DNA from: Lysobacterales bacterium | GTDB taxonomy: Bacteria; Pseudomonadota; Gammaproteobacteria; Xanthomonadales; SZUA-5 | DNA length: 64,000 bases | Assembly: GCA_022844165.1 (NCBI GenBank) | Contig: JALHMH010000021.1 | Span: 16,646 to 80,645, forward strand | Reading direction: 5' to 3' | Shown here: positions 46,157 to 54,279 of the stretch, in pieces | Layout: every line of letters starts with the position of its first letter | How positions within the stretch are numbered: position 1 is the stretch's first letter | Position numbers and translations under genes: made by a program | The notes under the pieces: model-generated | Databases searched by the model: none | The model's input: the letters and a program-made list of their open reading frames with translations, nothing else | What the model was told of the DNA's origin: nothing

Positions 46157-47931
46157 GATTGCGCCTCGCGATCCAGTTCGATCAGCCAGAAGGCCGCCAA
46201 CATTGGCAAGCCGAAGAGGCCGCTTGCCACGATCCAGGGCCAACGTCGCAGTCCGTCAACGGTCCGCAATCGCCACAGCGTCGACAGCGTGGCGATCAGC
46301 CCTAGTACGATCGCCAATGCCCAGACGGCACGCGGCGCGAGCGCAGGCGCGGCAAGCTCCAACGTTGAGGCATCTGCAAACAGATGCTTTGCGTATTTAC
46401 GAACGGCGTGGAGACCAGGCGAAATCCACACCGCCTGATAGCGATAGAGCCAAACGTGGTCATACGACAACGCGCGCCGCCCGATCTCATCCGCCGAACC
46501 ATCGCTGCGCAGGACATGCGCCGTTTGGAATGGCGGCGTGCGATTCGCGTCATTGGAAAGATGTCCGAAGGTAGCGACGATCAAATGCCCGTCGACTAAC
46601 TCGATCAGATCCAGGTTGCTCAGGTCGCCATAACGCCCCGGCAACGGCAAGCGCGCGCGTGGCGCCACCACATCACGCGTGGCGACAAACGGCCGCGCGT
46701 CGAAAATGTACAACGCGCGATCGCTGAGCGCCGCGTAGGCCTCGCCGATGGGCGCCAGCGACACCAGCGGTTCGTCGCCCAGATCGACGCGCTGACGGAC
46801 CTGCTGCGACTCGCTCTCATAGTGATAGACGCGGCCGCGCGCGATCAGCACCGCATCGCCATCGCGCATGCCCGGCAAGCGGCCGAACAGCAACGGTGGA
46901 TGCGGGAACTTCAAGCTAAGCGTCGCGGCGTCAGCGCCGTCGCGGATGCGATATCCGTGCAGTTGCCCATCGTCATGGCTGAACACATAGCGCACGCCTA
47001 AGCGCTGGTCATCAAATTCCATCGGCCTGACGTTGGCCAATTCAAACCACTGCGGCAACCGCGATAACCCCGAGCCAACCGACGTTGGTTCGGACAACTT
47101 CACTTGCTCAGCCAAGAGCGGTGCATCGGCATGGCGACTGGCTGCAAGCACTGCGAGCATGCGTTCTTGTTTGGTGGCCTTGACCATTTCGATACGTCCG
47201 CCGGGCGGAGGCACGGAGTTGTTCGGGTGCGTGCCCCAGGCGATCCAGATCAGTTCAATCGCGGCAAAAGCGATCAGCGCAAGAAAATACGTGGCCATCG
47301 CCAGCGGTAGCGCAATCGCCGGTATGCCTGCCGTGCGCGGCGATCCTCGATTGGCCTTGAACAGCGCCGCCACCATCCAGACGGACCACGCCAAGGCGAG
47401 CGCCTGCAACCCAAGCGCCGCCCAGCCGGTAGCATTTGCATTGATCAGCCAGAACAACAGCACGATGCCGATGACCGCGTAACGCCGCGGCGCGAGTGCC
47501 GCAAATACGCCGCAACAGTAAGCGCACGTTGCGATCTGCCAACCCGCCAAGGCCAGCAGCCAATGGCGCGTATCGACAACACGTGCAGTCAGCGTTTCTT
47601 GCCAAAGCGCAGTCAGAATGATGGGCAGCGCCACGACCAAGACCAATACGACCCCGCCTGCGCCCAACAAAGACGAAGCGATCGCCCCAGGCGAGCGCGG
47701 GCGGTGGATCAAACTGAGCCAAGGATTCGGTCGCGCGTAGATCGCAAACTGTGCGAAGCCAGACAATCCACCGACAAGCGCATAGACGGCACCGAAACTC
47801 CAGTGCACGGCAAGGTTCTGCTGGCCCAGATCCATCATTCGGCTCAAGAAGATCAACCCGCCCAAGTGCGCCAATGCGAGCAGCCAGGCGTACATCGCCA
47901 ACCGAGACCACTCGGCTCGAAAAAGTGTCAT
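46153..47931 (-). CDS. ABC-type permease with a periplasmic propeller-like domain
   Basis: 592 residues. Six N-terminal helices (about 10-235) as in ABC-2/YtrC-type permeases. A ~270-residue extracytoplasmic part (about 245-520) holds repeated short strands (VRYVFSHDDGQLHGYRI, VLIARGRVYHYES, AALSDRALYIFDA, LIVATFGHLSND), a propeller-like pattern. Two helices end the protein. It lies between the ATPase gene (7 bases) and the peptidase gene (overlap), so it is the likely membrane partner of the ATPase. The substrate is unknown. Confidence 0.72.
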   Translation of the reverse strand: MTLFRAEWSRLAMYAWLLALAHLGGLIFLSRMMDLGQQNLAVHWSFGAVYALVGGLSGFAQFAIYARPNPWLSLIHRPRSPGAIASSLLGAGGVVLVLVVALPIILTALWQETLTARVVDTRHWLLALAGWQIATCAYCCGVFAALAPRRYAVIGIVLLFWLINANATGWAALGLQALALAWSVWMVAALFKANRGSPRTAGIPAIALPLAMATYFLALIAFAAIELIWIAWGTHPNNSVPPPGGRIEMVKATKQERMLAVLAASRHADAPLLAEQVKLSEPTSVGSGLSRLPQWFELANVRPMEFDDQRLGVRYVFSHDDGQLHGYRIRDGADAATLSLKFPHPPLLFGRLPGMRDGDAVLIARGRVYHYESESQQVRQRVDLGDEPLVSLAPIGEAYAALSDRALYIFDARPFVATRDVVAPRARLPLPGRYGDLSNLDLIELVDGHLIVATFGHLSNDANRTPPFQTAHVLRSDGSADEIGRRALSYDHVWLYRYQAVWISPGLHAVRKYAKHLFADASTLELAAPALAPRAVWALAIVLGLIATLSTLWRLRTVDGLRRWPWIVASGLFGLPMLAAFWLIELDREAQS

Positions 47932-47938
47932 GTCCGTG

Positions 47939-48847
47939 TTACCTCGAATGTGTGGGTGTGGCGTGGTTCTTCGCGAGGAACGCGTTCACCGCGCGGTCCA
48001 GGCTCACCGGCATGCAGTTCGCGCTGCGCGCACCATTGCTTCGCAAGAATTCGGCGAATGCCGCGTCTTGATCGAGTACGAAGTAGTGATGCAAACCGTC
48101 AAGCTTCTGGCGCATCAAATAACCTGGAATCGTTGCCGGCTCGGGCCCCATGAATGGGATGTCGCAAATCCAATGGCTGATGCGCGCACAGAACTCATCG
48201 GGCGGCGAGTGGCTCATCAAACGACCGCGTTCGAGCACAATCAGATCGTCGGCGATCCGCTCGATCTCCTCCATCTGGTGCGAGCAATAAATCACCGTGC
48301 AGTGCTCGGTGGCGTTGCTGTACATCAGCGACTCCAGGAACGCGCGTTTGGCGACCACATCCAGACCCAGCGTAGGCTCATCGAGGATCAGCAATTGCGG
48401 CGACTGCGCCAGAGCCAAGGCCAAGTTGAATCCGGCGCGTTCGCCGCGCGATAACTCACGCACGCGTTGCTCAGGCAGCACCTGATAGTGTCCGATCACC
48501 TCGTCGAAGGCGCGGGCATTCCAGCCCTTGTACTCGCGCTGGCGCATGGATTTGAGTTCGCGTACGCGCATCCATTCGGGCAGGGTGTGCTCCTCGTTCA
48601 CATAACCGACGAGTGTGCGATCGCTCGGTGTCAACGCGCTGCAATCGCGGCCCAGAACGCGCGCCGTCCCGGCGCTCGGGCTCAGGAACCCCAACAGAAT
48701 GCGAAACAGCGTCGACTTGCCGGCGCCATTGGCGCCGACCAGGGCATGAATTCGCCCCGGCGCAATCGCCAGCGACAAGTCATCGAGCGCAAATTTGTTG
48801 CCGAAGCGCTTGCTCAAACCTTCGGTCTCGATCACCAGTTGGCTCAC
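47939..48847 (-). CDS. ABC transporter ATP-binding protein
   Basis: 302 residues. Walker A GANGAGKST (38-46), Walker B LLILDEP, H-loop YCSHQ. The signature reads LSRGE in place of LSGGQ, as in several YtrB-type ATPases. A ~90-residue C-terminal extension follows the nucleotide-binding domain. The start overlaps the gntR stop by four bases (ATGA). Confidence 0.92.
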   Translation of the reverse strand: MSQLVIETEGLSKRFGNKFALDDLSLAIAPGRIHALVGANGAGKSTLFRILLGFLSPSAGTARVLGRDCSALTPSDRTLVGYVNEEHTLPEWMRVRELKSMRQREYKGWNARAFDEVIGHYQVLPEQRVRELSRGERAGFNLALALAQSPQLLILDEPTLGLDVVAKRAFLESLMYSNATEHCTVIYCSHQMEEIERIADDLIVLERGRLMSHSPPDEFCARISHWICDIPFMGPEPATIPGYLMRQKLDGLHHYFVLDQDAAFAEFLRSNGARSANCMPVSLDRAVNAFLAKNHATPTHSR

Positions 48848-49251
48848 GCGCGCCTCCGTTGCAAAGCCGCAAATTCGGCATCGATGCGCGTATGCACGTC
48901 ATCAACCGCAACATTCAGCGGTACAACTTCGGCAACAAAGCGTTGCACCGCATCGTCGAGGCGCCGCTCACGCTCGCCGCGGCTCAATCGCTGGCGCCGT
49001 GGCGCCACGTACAAACCCATCCCCTGGCGTGCCTCCAGCCAGCCTTCCGTCGTCAGTTCGCCATAGGCTTTCGCCACCGTATTGGGATTGATTCCCAGCT
49101 GCTGCGCCAGGCCGCGCACACTGGGCAACTGGTCCCCAGGTTCAATCTCGCCAGTGGAAATTTTGATCCGCACTGCGTCGGTAATCTGACGCACGATTGG
49201 ACGCGTATCGCCGGTGGCGATATCGATCATCAGTGGAGTCGTTCGTGCCAT
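48844..49251 (-). CDS. GntR-family regulator, YtrA-like
   Basis: 135 residues. Winged helix at about 10-78 with PGDQLPSVRGLAQQLGINPNTVAKAY, the canonical GntR recognition region, and the short C-terminal helical tail (about 85-135) typical of the YtrA subfamily, which lacks a large effector domain. First gene of the regulator-ATPase-permease-peptidase operon; a palindrome right upstream (49264-49288) is its probable operator, implying autoregulation. Confidence 0.92.
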   Translation of the reverse strand: MARTTPLMIDIATGDTRPIVRQITDAVRIKISTGEIEPGDQLPSVRGLAQQLGINPNTVAKAYGELTTEGWLEARQGMGLYVAPRRQRLSRGERERRLDDAVQRFVAEVVPLNVAVDDVHTRIDAEFAALQRRRA

Positions 49252-49263
49252 CGGCCTGTCTTA

Positions 49264-49288
49264 ACTGTACTAGTTGTAATAGTACAGT
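49264..49288 (-). promoter_or_regulatory. Probable GntR operator and promoter region
   Basis: ACTGTACTA and TAGTACAGT are perfect 9-base inverse copies with a 7-base spacer, 13 bases upstream of the regulator ATG. On the minus strand TATACT overlaps its outer edge and TTGACA (about 49304-49309) lies 13 bases further up, a suboptimal spacing. A repressor bound here would block this promoter. Confidence 0.7.
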
Positions 49289-49369
49289 ATAGATCCGCCT
49301 CTGCTGTCAAGTCCTGGTGCAAGCAGTAGGGCAAAAGACAGGGACCGACCCGATGCGGAGTGGCTCGGC

Positions 49370-49672
49370 TCAGTCCTCGAAATCGACGACCGACAGCTCT
49401 TCATTGCGGCTCAGATATCCGCACTGGCGAGCGCCCCACGCTGAAGAGATGCAGTTCAGCATCGAGTTGTATATCGGCTCGGCTGTGTCATTGATGCCGG
49501 CATCCCCGCGAATCATGAAGATACCGAACAATTCGCGTTCGAAATCGACCCACGGGAAAAGCCGAATGCGCCCAAACTGTGGATCAGAGGTTTGGTGGGC
49601 GGGCTGCGCACTTTGTCGAACCAACTTCCCAAACCATAGCGAATCGGTGGCTCAGCATTCGACGGTGCGGAG
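49370..49672 (-). pseudogene. C-terminal remnant of a serine hydrolase, frameshifted
   Basis: The minus strand reads EPPIRYGLGSWFDKV...PLIHSLGAFG in one frame (to 49561) and then, one base out of phase, FPWVDFERELFGIFMIRG...PIYNSMLNCISSAWG to a stop at 49370. One T missing from a T run at about 49557-49560 would restore a continuous GAFGFFPWVDFERELFG, as in the C-terminus of class C beta-lactamase-like serine hydrolases. The SxxK catalytic part is absent. Family assignment from the C-terminus alone is tentative. Confidence 0.5.
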
Positions 49673-49826
49673 GCGATCGTGATGGACGTGCAACGACCGG
49701 CGAGATGCTGATCGAGTTCGCTACAAGCTCCAGCAGCACGTTGCCCCATGCGTCTGAATCGTCGCCGAAGTACATCTCCGGCCGGCGGCGAACCGACTCA
49801 CGCCAGCGCTGAGTCCCTTCGTGCAT
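49673..49826 (-). pseudogene. GyrB-like GHKL ATPase N-terminal fragment, frameshifted
   Basis: From ATG 49826 the frame reads MHEGTQRWRESVRRRPEMYF, then GDDSDAWGNVLLELVANSI, then (after a shift) DQHLAGRCTSITIAS. This matches the start of GyrB/ParE-type ATPases: the VRxRPxMYIGD motif and the N box E-x-x-x-N-x-x-D, followed by the LAGxC strand. The shift fits loss of one copy of a GATC tandem near 49710. The fragment stops after ~55 residues and joins the hydrolase remnant. It begins 20 bases past the pckG stop. Confidence 0.6.
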
Positions 49827-49845
49827 GAACGAGCAAGAGAATCGG

Positions 49846-51591
49846 CTAGGCCAACGCCGCCTCCACTCGCTCGCATTCGGCCTTGAGCTTGCCGGGCGCC
49901 CGAGCGCCGAAGCTTTCCAGATAACGCTTGATTTCGCCGAATTCGTTGCGCCAGCCAGCTTCGTCCACCGTGAGCAGCGATTCGAGCGCGGCACTGATGT
50001 CGTCGAGGCCGCGCAGGTCCAGATCCTTCGCTTTCGGCAGCAAGCCGATCGGCGTTTCCTGCGCGCCCACTTTGCCTGCGCAGCGCGCAAGTATCCACTG
50101 CAATACCCGCAGGTTGTCCGAGAACCCTGGCCACAGGAATTTACCGTCGGCGCCTTTGCGGAACCAATTGACGTGATAAATCCGCGGTGGTTGGGAGAGT
50201 TTGTCGCCTACCTTGAGCCAGTGAGTGAAATAATCGGCAAAGTTGTAGCCGCAGAACGGCTTCATTGCCATCGAGTCGCGACGCACCACGCCCACCGCCC
50301 CGGTTGCTGCGGCCGTGGTTTCCGAGGCCATGGACGCGCCCACCAGCACACCGTGCTGCCAATCGCGTGCCTCAAAAACCAGTGGTACCAGAGATTCACG
50401 GCGACCACCAAAAATCAACGCGGAGATCGGCACGCCGGCCGGTTCGTCGGCCTCTGGTGCGAAGCTCGGGCACTGCCGCATCGACACGGTGAAACGCGAA
50501 TTGGGATGCGCTGCCGGGCCATTTTTCGGATCGTAGTCGCGGCCCTGCCAGTCTTTGACTGGCACCGCATCGGACAATCCCTCCCACCAAGGCTGGTTGT
50601 CGGCCGTGACCGCCACATTGGTAAAAATGGCATCGCGATTGAGCATCTCGACGGCATTGCGATTGGTCTTGCTGCTGGTGCCGGGCGCAACGCCAAAGTA
50701 CCCAGACTCGGGGTTGATCGCCCACAAGCGCCCATCGTGCCCCGGGTGCAACCAGCAGATGTCATCGCCAACGGTCCAAACTCTCCAACCTGCGTGTGAC
50801 AGCGGCGGAATCAGCATCGCCAGGTTGGTCTTGCCGCATGCCGAAGGAAACGCCGCGGCCACATAGTGACGCTCGCCTTGTGGGTTCTCGATCCCGACGA
50901 TCAACATGTGTTCGGCGAGCCAGCCTTCCTGCCGCGCTTGCCAACTCGCGATGCGCAGCGCGTGGCATTTCTTGCCGAGCAGCGCGTTGCCGCCGTAACC
51001 CGAGCCGTAGCTCTTGATCATCAGCTCTTCCGGAAAATGCATGATGAAGCGGCGCTCCGGATCGAGCTCGCCGATCGAATGCAAGCCGCGCACAAAGCGC
51101 CCTTCCCTTTCGATGCGCGTCAAGGCAGCCGCACCCATACGCGTCATGATGCGCATATTGACGACGACGTACGGACTATCGGTGATTTCCACACCACAGC
51201 GTGCGAACGGCGAATCGATAGGACCCATGCAATAAGGCACTACGTACAAGGTGCGCCCGCGCATGGACCCAGCGAACAGCGCATCGATTTGCGCATGCGC
51301 CGATGCCGGTGCCATCCAATGATTGTTGGGACCCGCATCGTCCTGATTCTGGCTGCAGACATACGTCAGGTGTTCCACTCGAGCAACATCGTTCGGATGC
51401 GAACGATGCAGATAGCAGTTTGGATGGGTCTCCGGGTTAAGCGTCAATAGATCGCCGAGTTCGACCATTCGCGCAATCAGCGCATCTCTTTCGGCTTCTG
51501 ATCCATCGCACCAATGGATACGATCCGGTTTTGTCAGAGTGGCAACTTCGGCCACCCACGCGTTGAGTGAATCCAGCGACGAAGGCATCAT
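49846..51591 (-). CDS. pckG: Phosphoenolpyruvate carboxykinase (GTP)
   Basis: 581 residues, the GTP-dependent type. Converts oxaloacetate and GTP to phosphoenolpyruvate, CO2 and GDP in gluconeogenesis. The P-loop FPSACGKTNLAM (near 250) carries the reactive Cys of the GTP family; GDDICWLHPG and FGGRRESLVPLV are further family marks; PHIWxxNWF-like YHVNWFRKG lies near the C-terminus. ATG 51591 has GGGA about 5 bases upstream. Confidence 0.96.
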   Translation of the reverse strand: MMPSSLDSLNAWVAEVATLTKPDRIHWCDGSEAERDALIARMVELGDLLTLNPETHPNCYLHRSHPNDVARVEHLTYVCSQNQDDAGPNNHWMAPASAHAQIDALFAGSMRGRTLYVVPYCMGPIDSPFARCGVEITDSPYVVVNMRIMTRMGAAALTRIEREGRFVRGLHSIGELDPERRFIMHFPEELMIKSYGSGYGGNALLGKKCHALRIASWQARQEGWLAEHMLIVGIENPQGERHYVAAAFPSACGKTNLAMLIPPLSHAGWRVWTVGDDICWLHPGHDGRLWAINPESGYFGVAPGTSSKTNRNAVEMLNRDAIFTNVAVTADNQPWWEGLSDAVPVKDWQGRDYDPKNGPAAHPNSRFTVSMRQCPSFAPEADEPAGVPISALIFGGRRESLVPLVFEARDWQHGVLVGASMASETTAAATGAVGVVRRDSMAMKPFCGYNFADYFTHWLKVGDKLSQPPRIYHVNWFRKGADGKFLWPGFSDNLRVLQWILARCAGKVGAQETPIGLLPKAKDLDLRGLDDISAALESLLTVDEAGWRNEFGEIKRYLESFGARAPGKLKAECERVEAALA

Positions 51592-51806
51592 GTTTCCCTA
51601 CAATCAATAGCTTAGATATGTTTGGCGTGGCCAATGAAGCGAAACATAGCCGGGGATCGCGTTTCATGCAATCGAATGCACGTGCCGGTTTGCATGGAAC
51701 GATAGTGAGACCCCGCTTCGGCCACACGAGCCAGCCAGATTCATTGCCTCTGCACTGTGGGCGCCTCGGATTCGGACGCCGCCCATGACAACGCGGTACT
51801 GGCGCT

Positions 51807-53552
51807 CTACACCGGCAGCAGCGATTGTTGTTGCTCTTCGTGATAGACGGAGACTCGATCGCGGCCCGCGTCCTTTGCCATGTAGAGAGCAGCGTCCGCT
51901 TTGATCATCAGTTCGCGCAATTCGTACCCAGACTGATCCGTGCTGGCGATGCCAAAGCTGGCGGTGAGCGGACGCTGCGCGTCATTGGTCCCATACGGCA
52001 CCTTGCGCACAGACAATCGGCACAGTTCGGCGCGTTTCGCCGCATCGCTCTTGGAAACTCCCGGTAACAGAATGGCAAATTCTTCGCCGCCGATGCGACC
52101 GATCAACTCTCCTTCCGCTACATGTGCGCACAGTTCAGCGGCGGCTCTTTGCAAAACGTCGTCGCCTTCGGCGTGTCCGTAGCGATCGTTAATCAGCTTA
52201 AAGAAATCCAGATCGATCAAAATCAAGCTCGCGAAAGTCCCTCGGCGCTTCGCTTCCTCGAGTTTTTTCGTGACTTGTTCCACGAAGTGTCGGCGATTCG
52301 ATACCTTGGTCAGTGAATCGCGCTGCGATAGAAGCTGAAAATGGCGTCGAACCCGCATCGCTCGGATCGACCAATGCAAGCCAAACGCCAACAGGCTCGT
52401 CAGCAAAGCAACCGCAAGCCAGGCAGTTTGGGCATTTTTCGTCGACACCTGCTGCTGCAAAACCAGCACTTCGTTCTGCCGATTGAGCGACTCGATCTCC
52501 AATGACTTTGCGTTCGCTTCGAATCTGGCCATTTGATAGGCCAGAGAACGCCGACCAACATCGTCGGCATAACTCATCTCAGCACTCAACAGTTGCTCGT
52601 GCGCGAACAGGGCCGCATCGGTCCTGCCCAGCGATTTTTCGGCCTCATACCGGACTCTCCACGCCAGCGATCGCGATTCGGTGGAAAGTTCAGGGGATGC
52701 TGCATCTATCGCGCGTTGCGCCTCATCGATTGCCGCTTCGAACTTGCCTTGCATGAGGAATGCACGGGCCTTTATGGCAGCAATATCGATGAGCAGGTAG
52801 GGATACCGCGTTGCAGCCATTGACTCGGCGCGTGTTGCCAATAAGCTCAGCGCCGCTTCGGGTCGCCCGTTCGACAGATGCAACCGAGCCAGCTGGGTTC
52901 GCATCAGGCCACTGAAAACCTCCTCGCCTTGGTTTGAGCAACGTTCTGCCCATTGCGAATACTCGGGATCAACATCGTTCAATTCGCCGGCGCGTACTCG
53001 AGCTTCCAGTATCAGCATTTGAGCGCCGCAGCGCGCCCAGGGCTGGGCACCTTCGCGAATCAGCCGTTGACTGTATTGCAAGCTCTGTTGGTACTGCGCA
53101 CTGTGGTTCAGCAATTGCGCAATGACCCCGAGCGCCTGATCGCGTGCGGCAGGATCACTCACGTGTTCCACATCGCCAATCAGTTCATTCAGCTGCTCAT
53201 ACGCCTCAACATAGCGACGTGCCACAGTCAGAGCATTCAACATCGTGACCCGACTGCGAAACCGAATGACTGGGTCTTCGGCGTCGGCAATGAGCCGCTC
53301 AAACTCATTGATGGCCGAGACGAAGTCGCCGCTGAACGAATCGCGCCACGCGAGCAGATAGGCCAGGTGGTCGCGTTGCCGGTCCGTCAGGCGCGACTCA
53401 TCGGCCATGATGAGACTGAGTTCGCGATTGAACTCAGTCATGGACGTGCGTTTGACGTCCTCTGCCCGAGCCAGGCTTTCGTCAACGCTCGCTCCCGCGG
53501 CAAATGCCGCGAAAGCGCATGCGCCTACGAGAAATTGAAAGCAACCTCGCAT
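51807..53552 (-). CDS. Exported-sensor diguanylate cyclase, last gene of the borosin-type operon
   Basis: 581 residues from ATG 53552; its A is the last base of the preceding TGA read as TGATG. A signal peptide (MRGCFQFLVGACAFAAFAAG) is followed by a periplasmic TPR-like helical region (about 30-360), a membrane helix (about 375-395, TAWLAVALLTSLLAFGLHWSI) and a GGDEF domain with LIDLDFFKLIND and GGEEF at 488-492. The RxxD inhibitory site is missing (AEGE). It should make c-di-GMP in response to an envelope signal. Coupling to the precursor peptide gene suggests a shared role, not yet known. Confidence 0.9.
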   Translation of the reverse strand: MRGCFQFLVGACAFAAFAAGASVDESLARAEDVKRTSMTEFNRELSLIMADESRLTDRQRDHLAYLLAWRDSFSGDFVSAINEFERLIADAEDPVIRFRSRVTMLNALTVARRYVEAYEQLNELIGDVEHVSDPAARDQALGVIAQLLNHSAQYQQSLQYSQRLIREGAQPWARCGAQMLILEARVRAGELNDVDPEYSQWAERCSNQGEEVFSGLMRTQLARLHLSNGRPEAALSLLATRAESMAATRYPYLLIDIAAIKARAFLMQGKFEAAIDEAQRAIDAASPELSTESRSLAWRVRYEAEKSLGRTDAALFAHEQLLSAEMSYADDVGRRSLAYQMARFEANAKSLEIESLNRQNEVLVLQQQVSTKNAQTAWLAVALLTSLLAFGLHWSIRAMRVRRHFQLLSQRDSLTKVSNRRHFVEQVTKKLEEAKRRGTFASLILIDLDFFKLINDRYGHAEGDDVLQRAAAELCAHVAEGELIGRIGGEEFAILLPGVSKSDAAKRAELCRLSVRKVPYGTNDAQRPLTASFGIASTDQSGYELRELMIKADAALYMAKDAGRDRVSVYHEEQQQSLLPV

Positions 53553-53794
53553 CAAGCCGCCCGCTGCTGTGGCGCCTCTTTCTCGTCGTCCTTGTCGTCC
53601 TGTTGCTGATCATCATCCTGGCGGTCCGGATCAACGGGAAAAATGGCGCAGACCAGATTGTGGCGTGCACCGAGCATCTCCGTGAGTGCACGTCGGTCGC
53701 GGCGTGCAATCGCCGCCAAGAGCGCATCGGACGGCTGGTTCGGGTGCGGCCGGCCGATCGCCAGCGATTCCAGATAGGCAATTTCTGTGTTCAT
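53552..53794 (-). CDS. Candidate split-borosin precursor peptide
   Basis: 80 residues: a short N-terminal part, a helical stretch SDALLAAIARRDRRALTEML (22-41), a hydrophobic segment NLVCAIFPV (46-54) and a tail of Asp, Gln, Lys and Glu (55-80). The helix plus hydrophobic segment parallels SonA, the precursor of the Shewanella split borosin, where a helical binding domain with a D-x-x-x-L-x-x-x-x-G motif precedes the methylated core. Strong ribosome-binding site AGGGGG 8 bases before ATG. Overlaps the GNAT gene by ATGA and the cyclase gene by TGATG. Precursor role is inferred from context and pattern. Confidence 0.7.
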   Translation of the reverse strand: MNTEIAYLESLAIGRPHPNQPSDALLAAIARRDRRALTEMLGARHNLVCAIFPVDPDRQDDDQQQDDKDDEKEAPQQRAA

Positions 53795-54279
53795 GGTGTA
53801 AACCCCCTAGGTGAAGTGGCGCCTAAGAATAATCGGAACGAGTTGGCAGTTGTTGAATTATTTACACAGTTCTCGACGAGACGGGGGCTTTGTGGGGCCT
53901 GGACAAACCCCAGCCGCTTGGCAAGTCGGCACATGGGCCGGTTTTCTTCAGCAATCCACATGGCCAGACGCTCCTGGCAAAGCAACGGTTGCCGAAGCCA
54001 CAGGCCCATAATCTGCGTCCCCATTCCGCGTCGCCACCAGGCTTTAGACAGTAAAATTCCCAGTTCCAGGTACGGCGCACGCTTGCGGGCACAAAGAAGT
54101 GCCAGAGGACTCCCATCCAGTTCTGCAAGCTCATGCGTTCCCGCGCGGACGGCAGCATTGCAGCAACGCATCGACTGCGTTCGGGTCAGTGGCGCGCATA
54201 CCCATCGAGTCACTTCCGGATCGCAGTACAGATCGGCATAGAAATCTGCGTCGTCAATGCCAAGTGGTCTGATTCTCAC
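53791..54279 (-). CDS. GNAT-family N-acetyltransferase
   Basis: 162 residues from GTG 54279, which overlaps the methyltransferase stop as GTGA. RimJ/RimL-like GNAT fold: MRIRPLGIDDADFYADLY start, LELGILLSKAWWRRGMGTQIM with the acetyl-CoA pyrophosphate loop RRGMGT, and the ENRPMCRLAKRLGF motif. Transfers acetyl from acetyl-CoA to an amine. Sitting between the N-methyltransferase and the precursor gene, it might acetylate the peptide; a resistance or unrelated role is also possible. Confidence 0.85.
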   Translation of the reverse strand: MRIRPLGIDDADFYADLYCDPEVTRWVCAPLTRTQSMRCCNAAVRAGTHELAELDGSPLALLCARKRAPYLELGILLSKAWWRRGMGTQIMGLWLRQPLLCQERLAMWIAEENRPMCRLAKRLGFVQAPQSPRLVENCVNNSTTANSFRLFLGATSPRGFTP

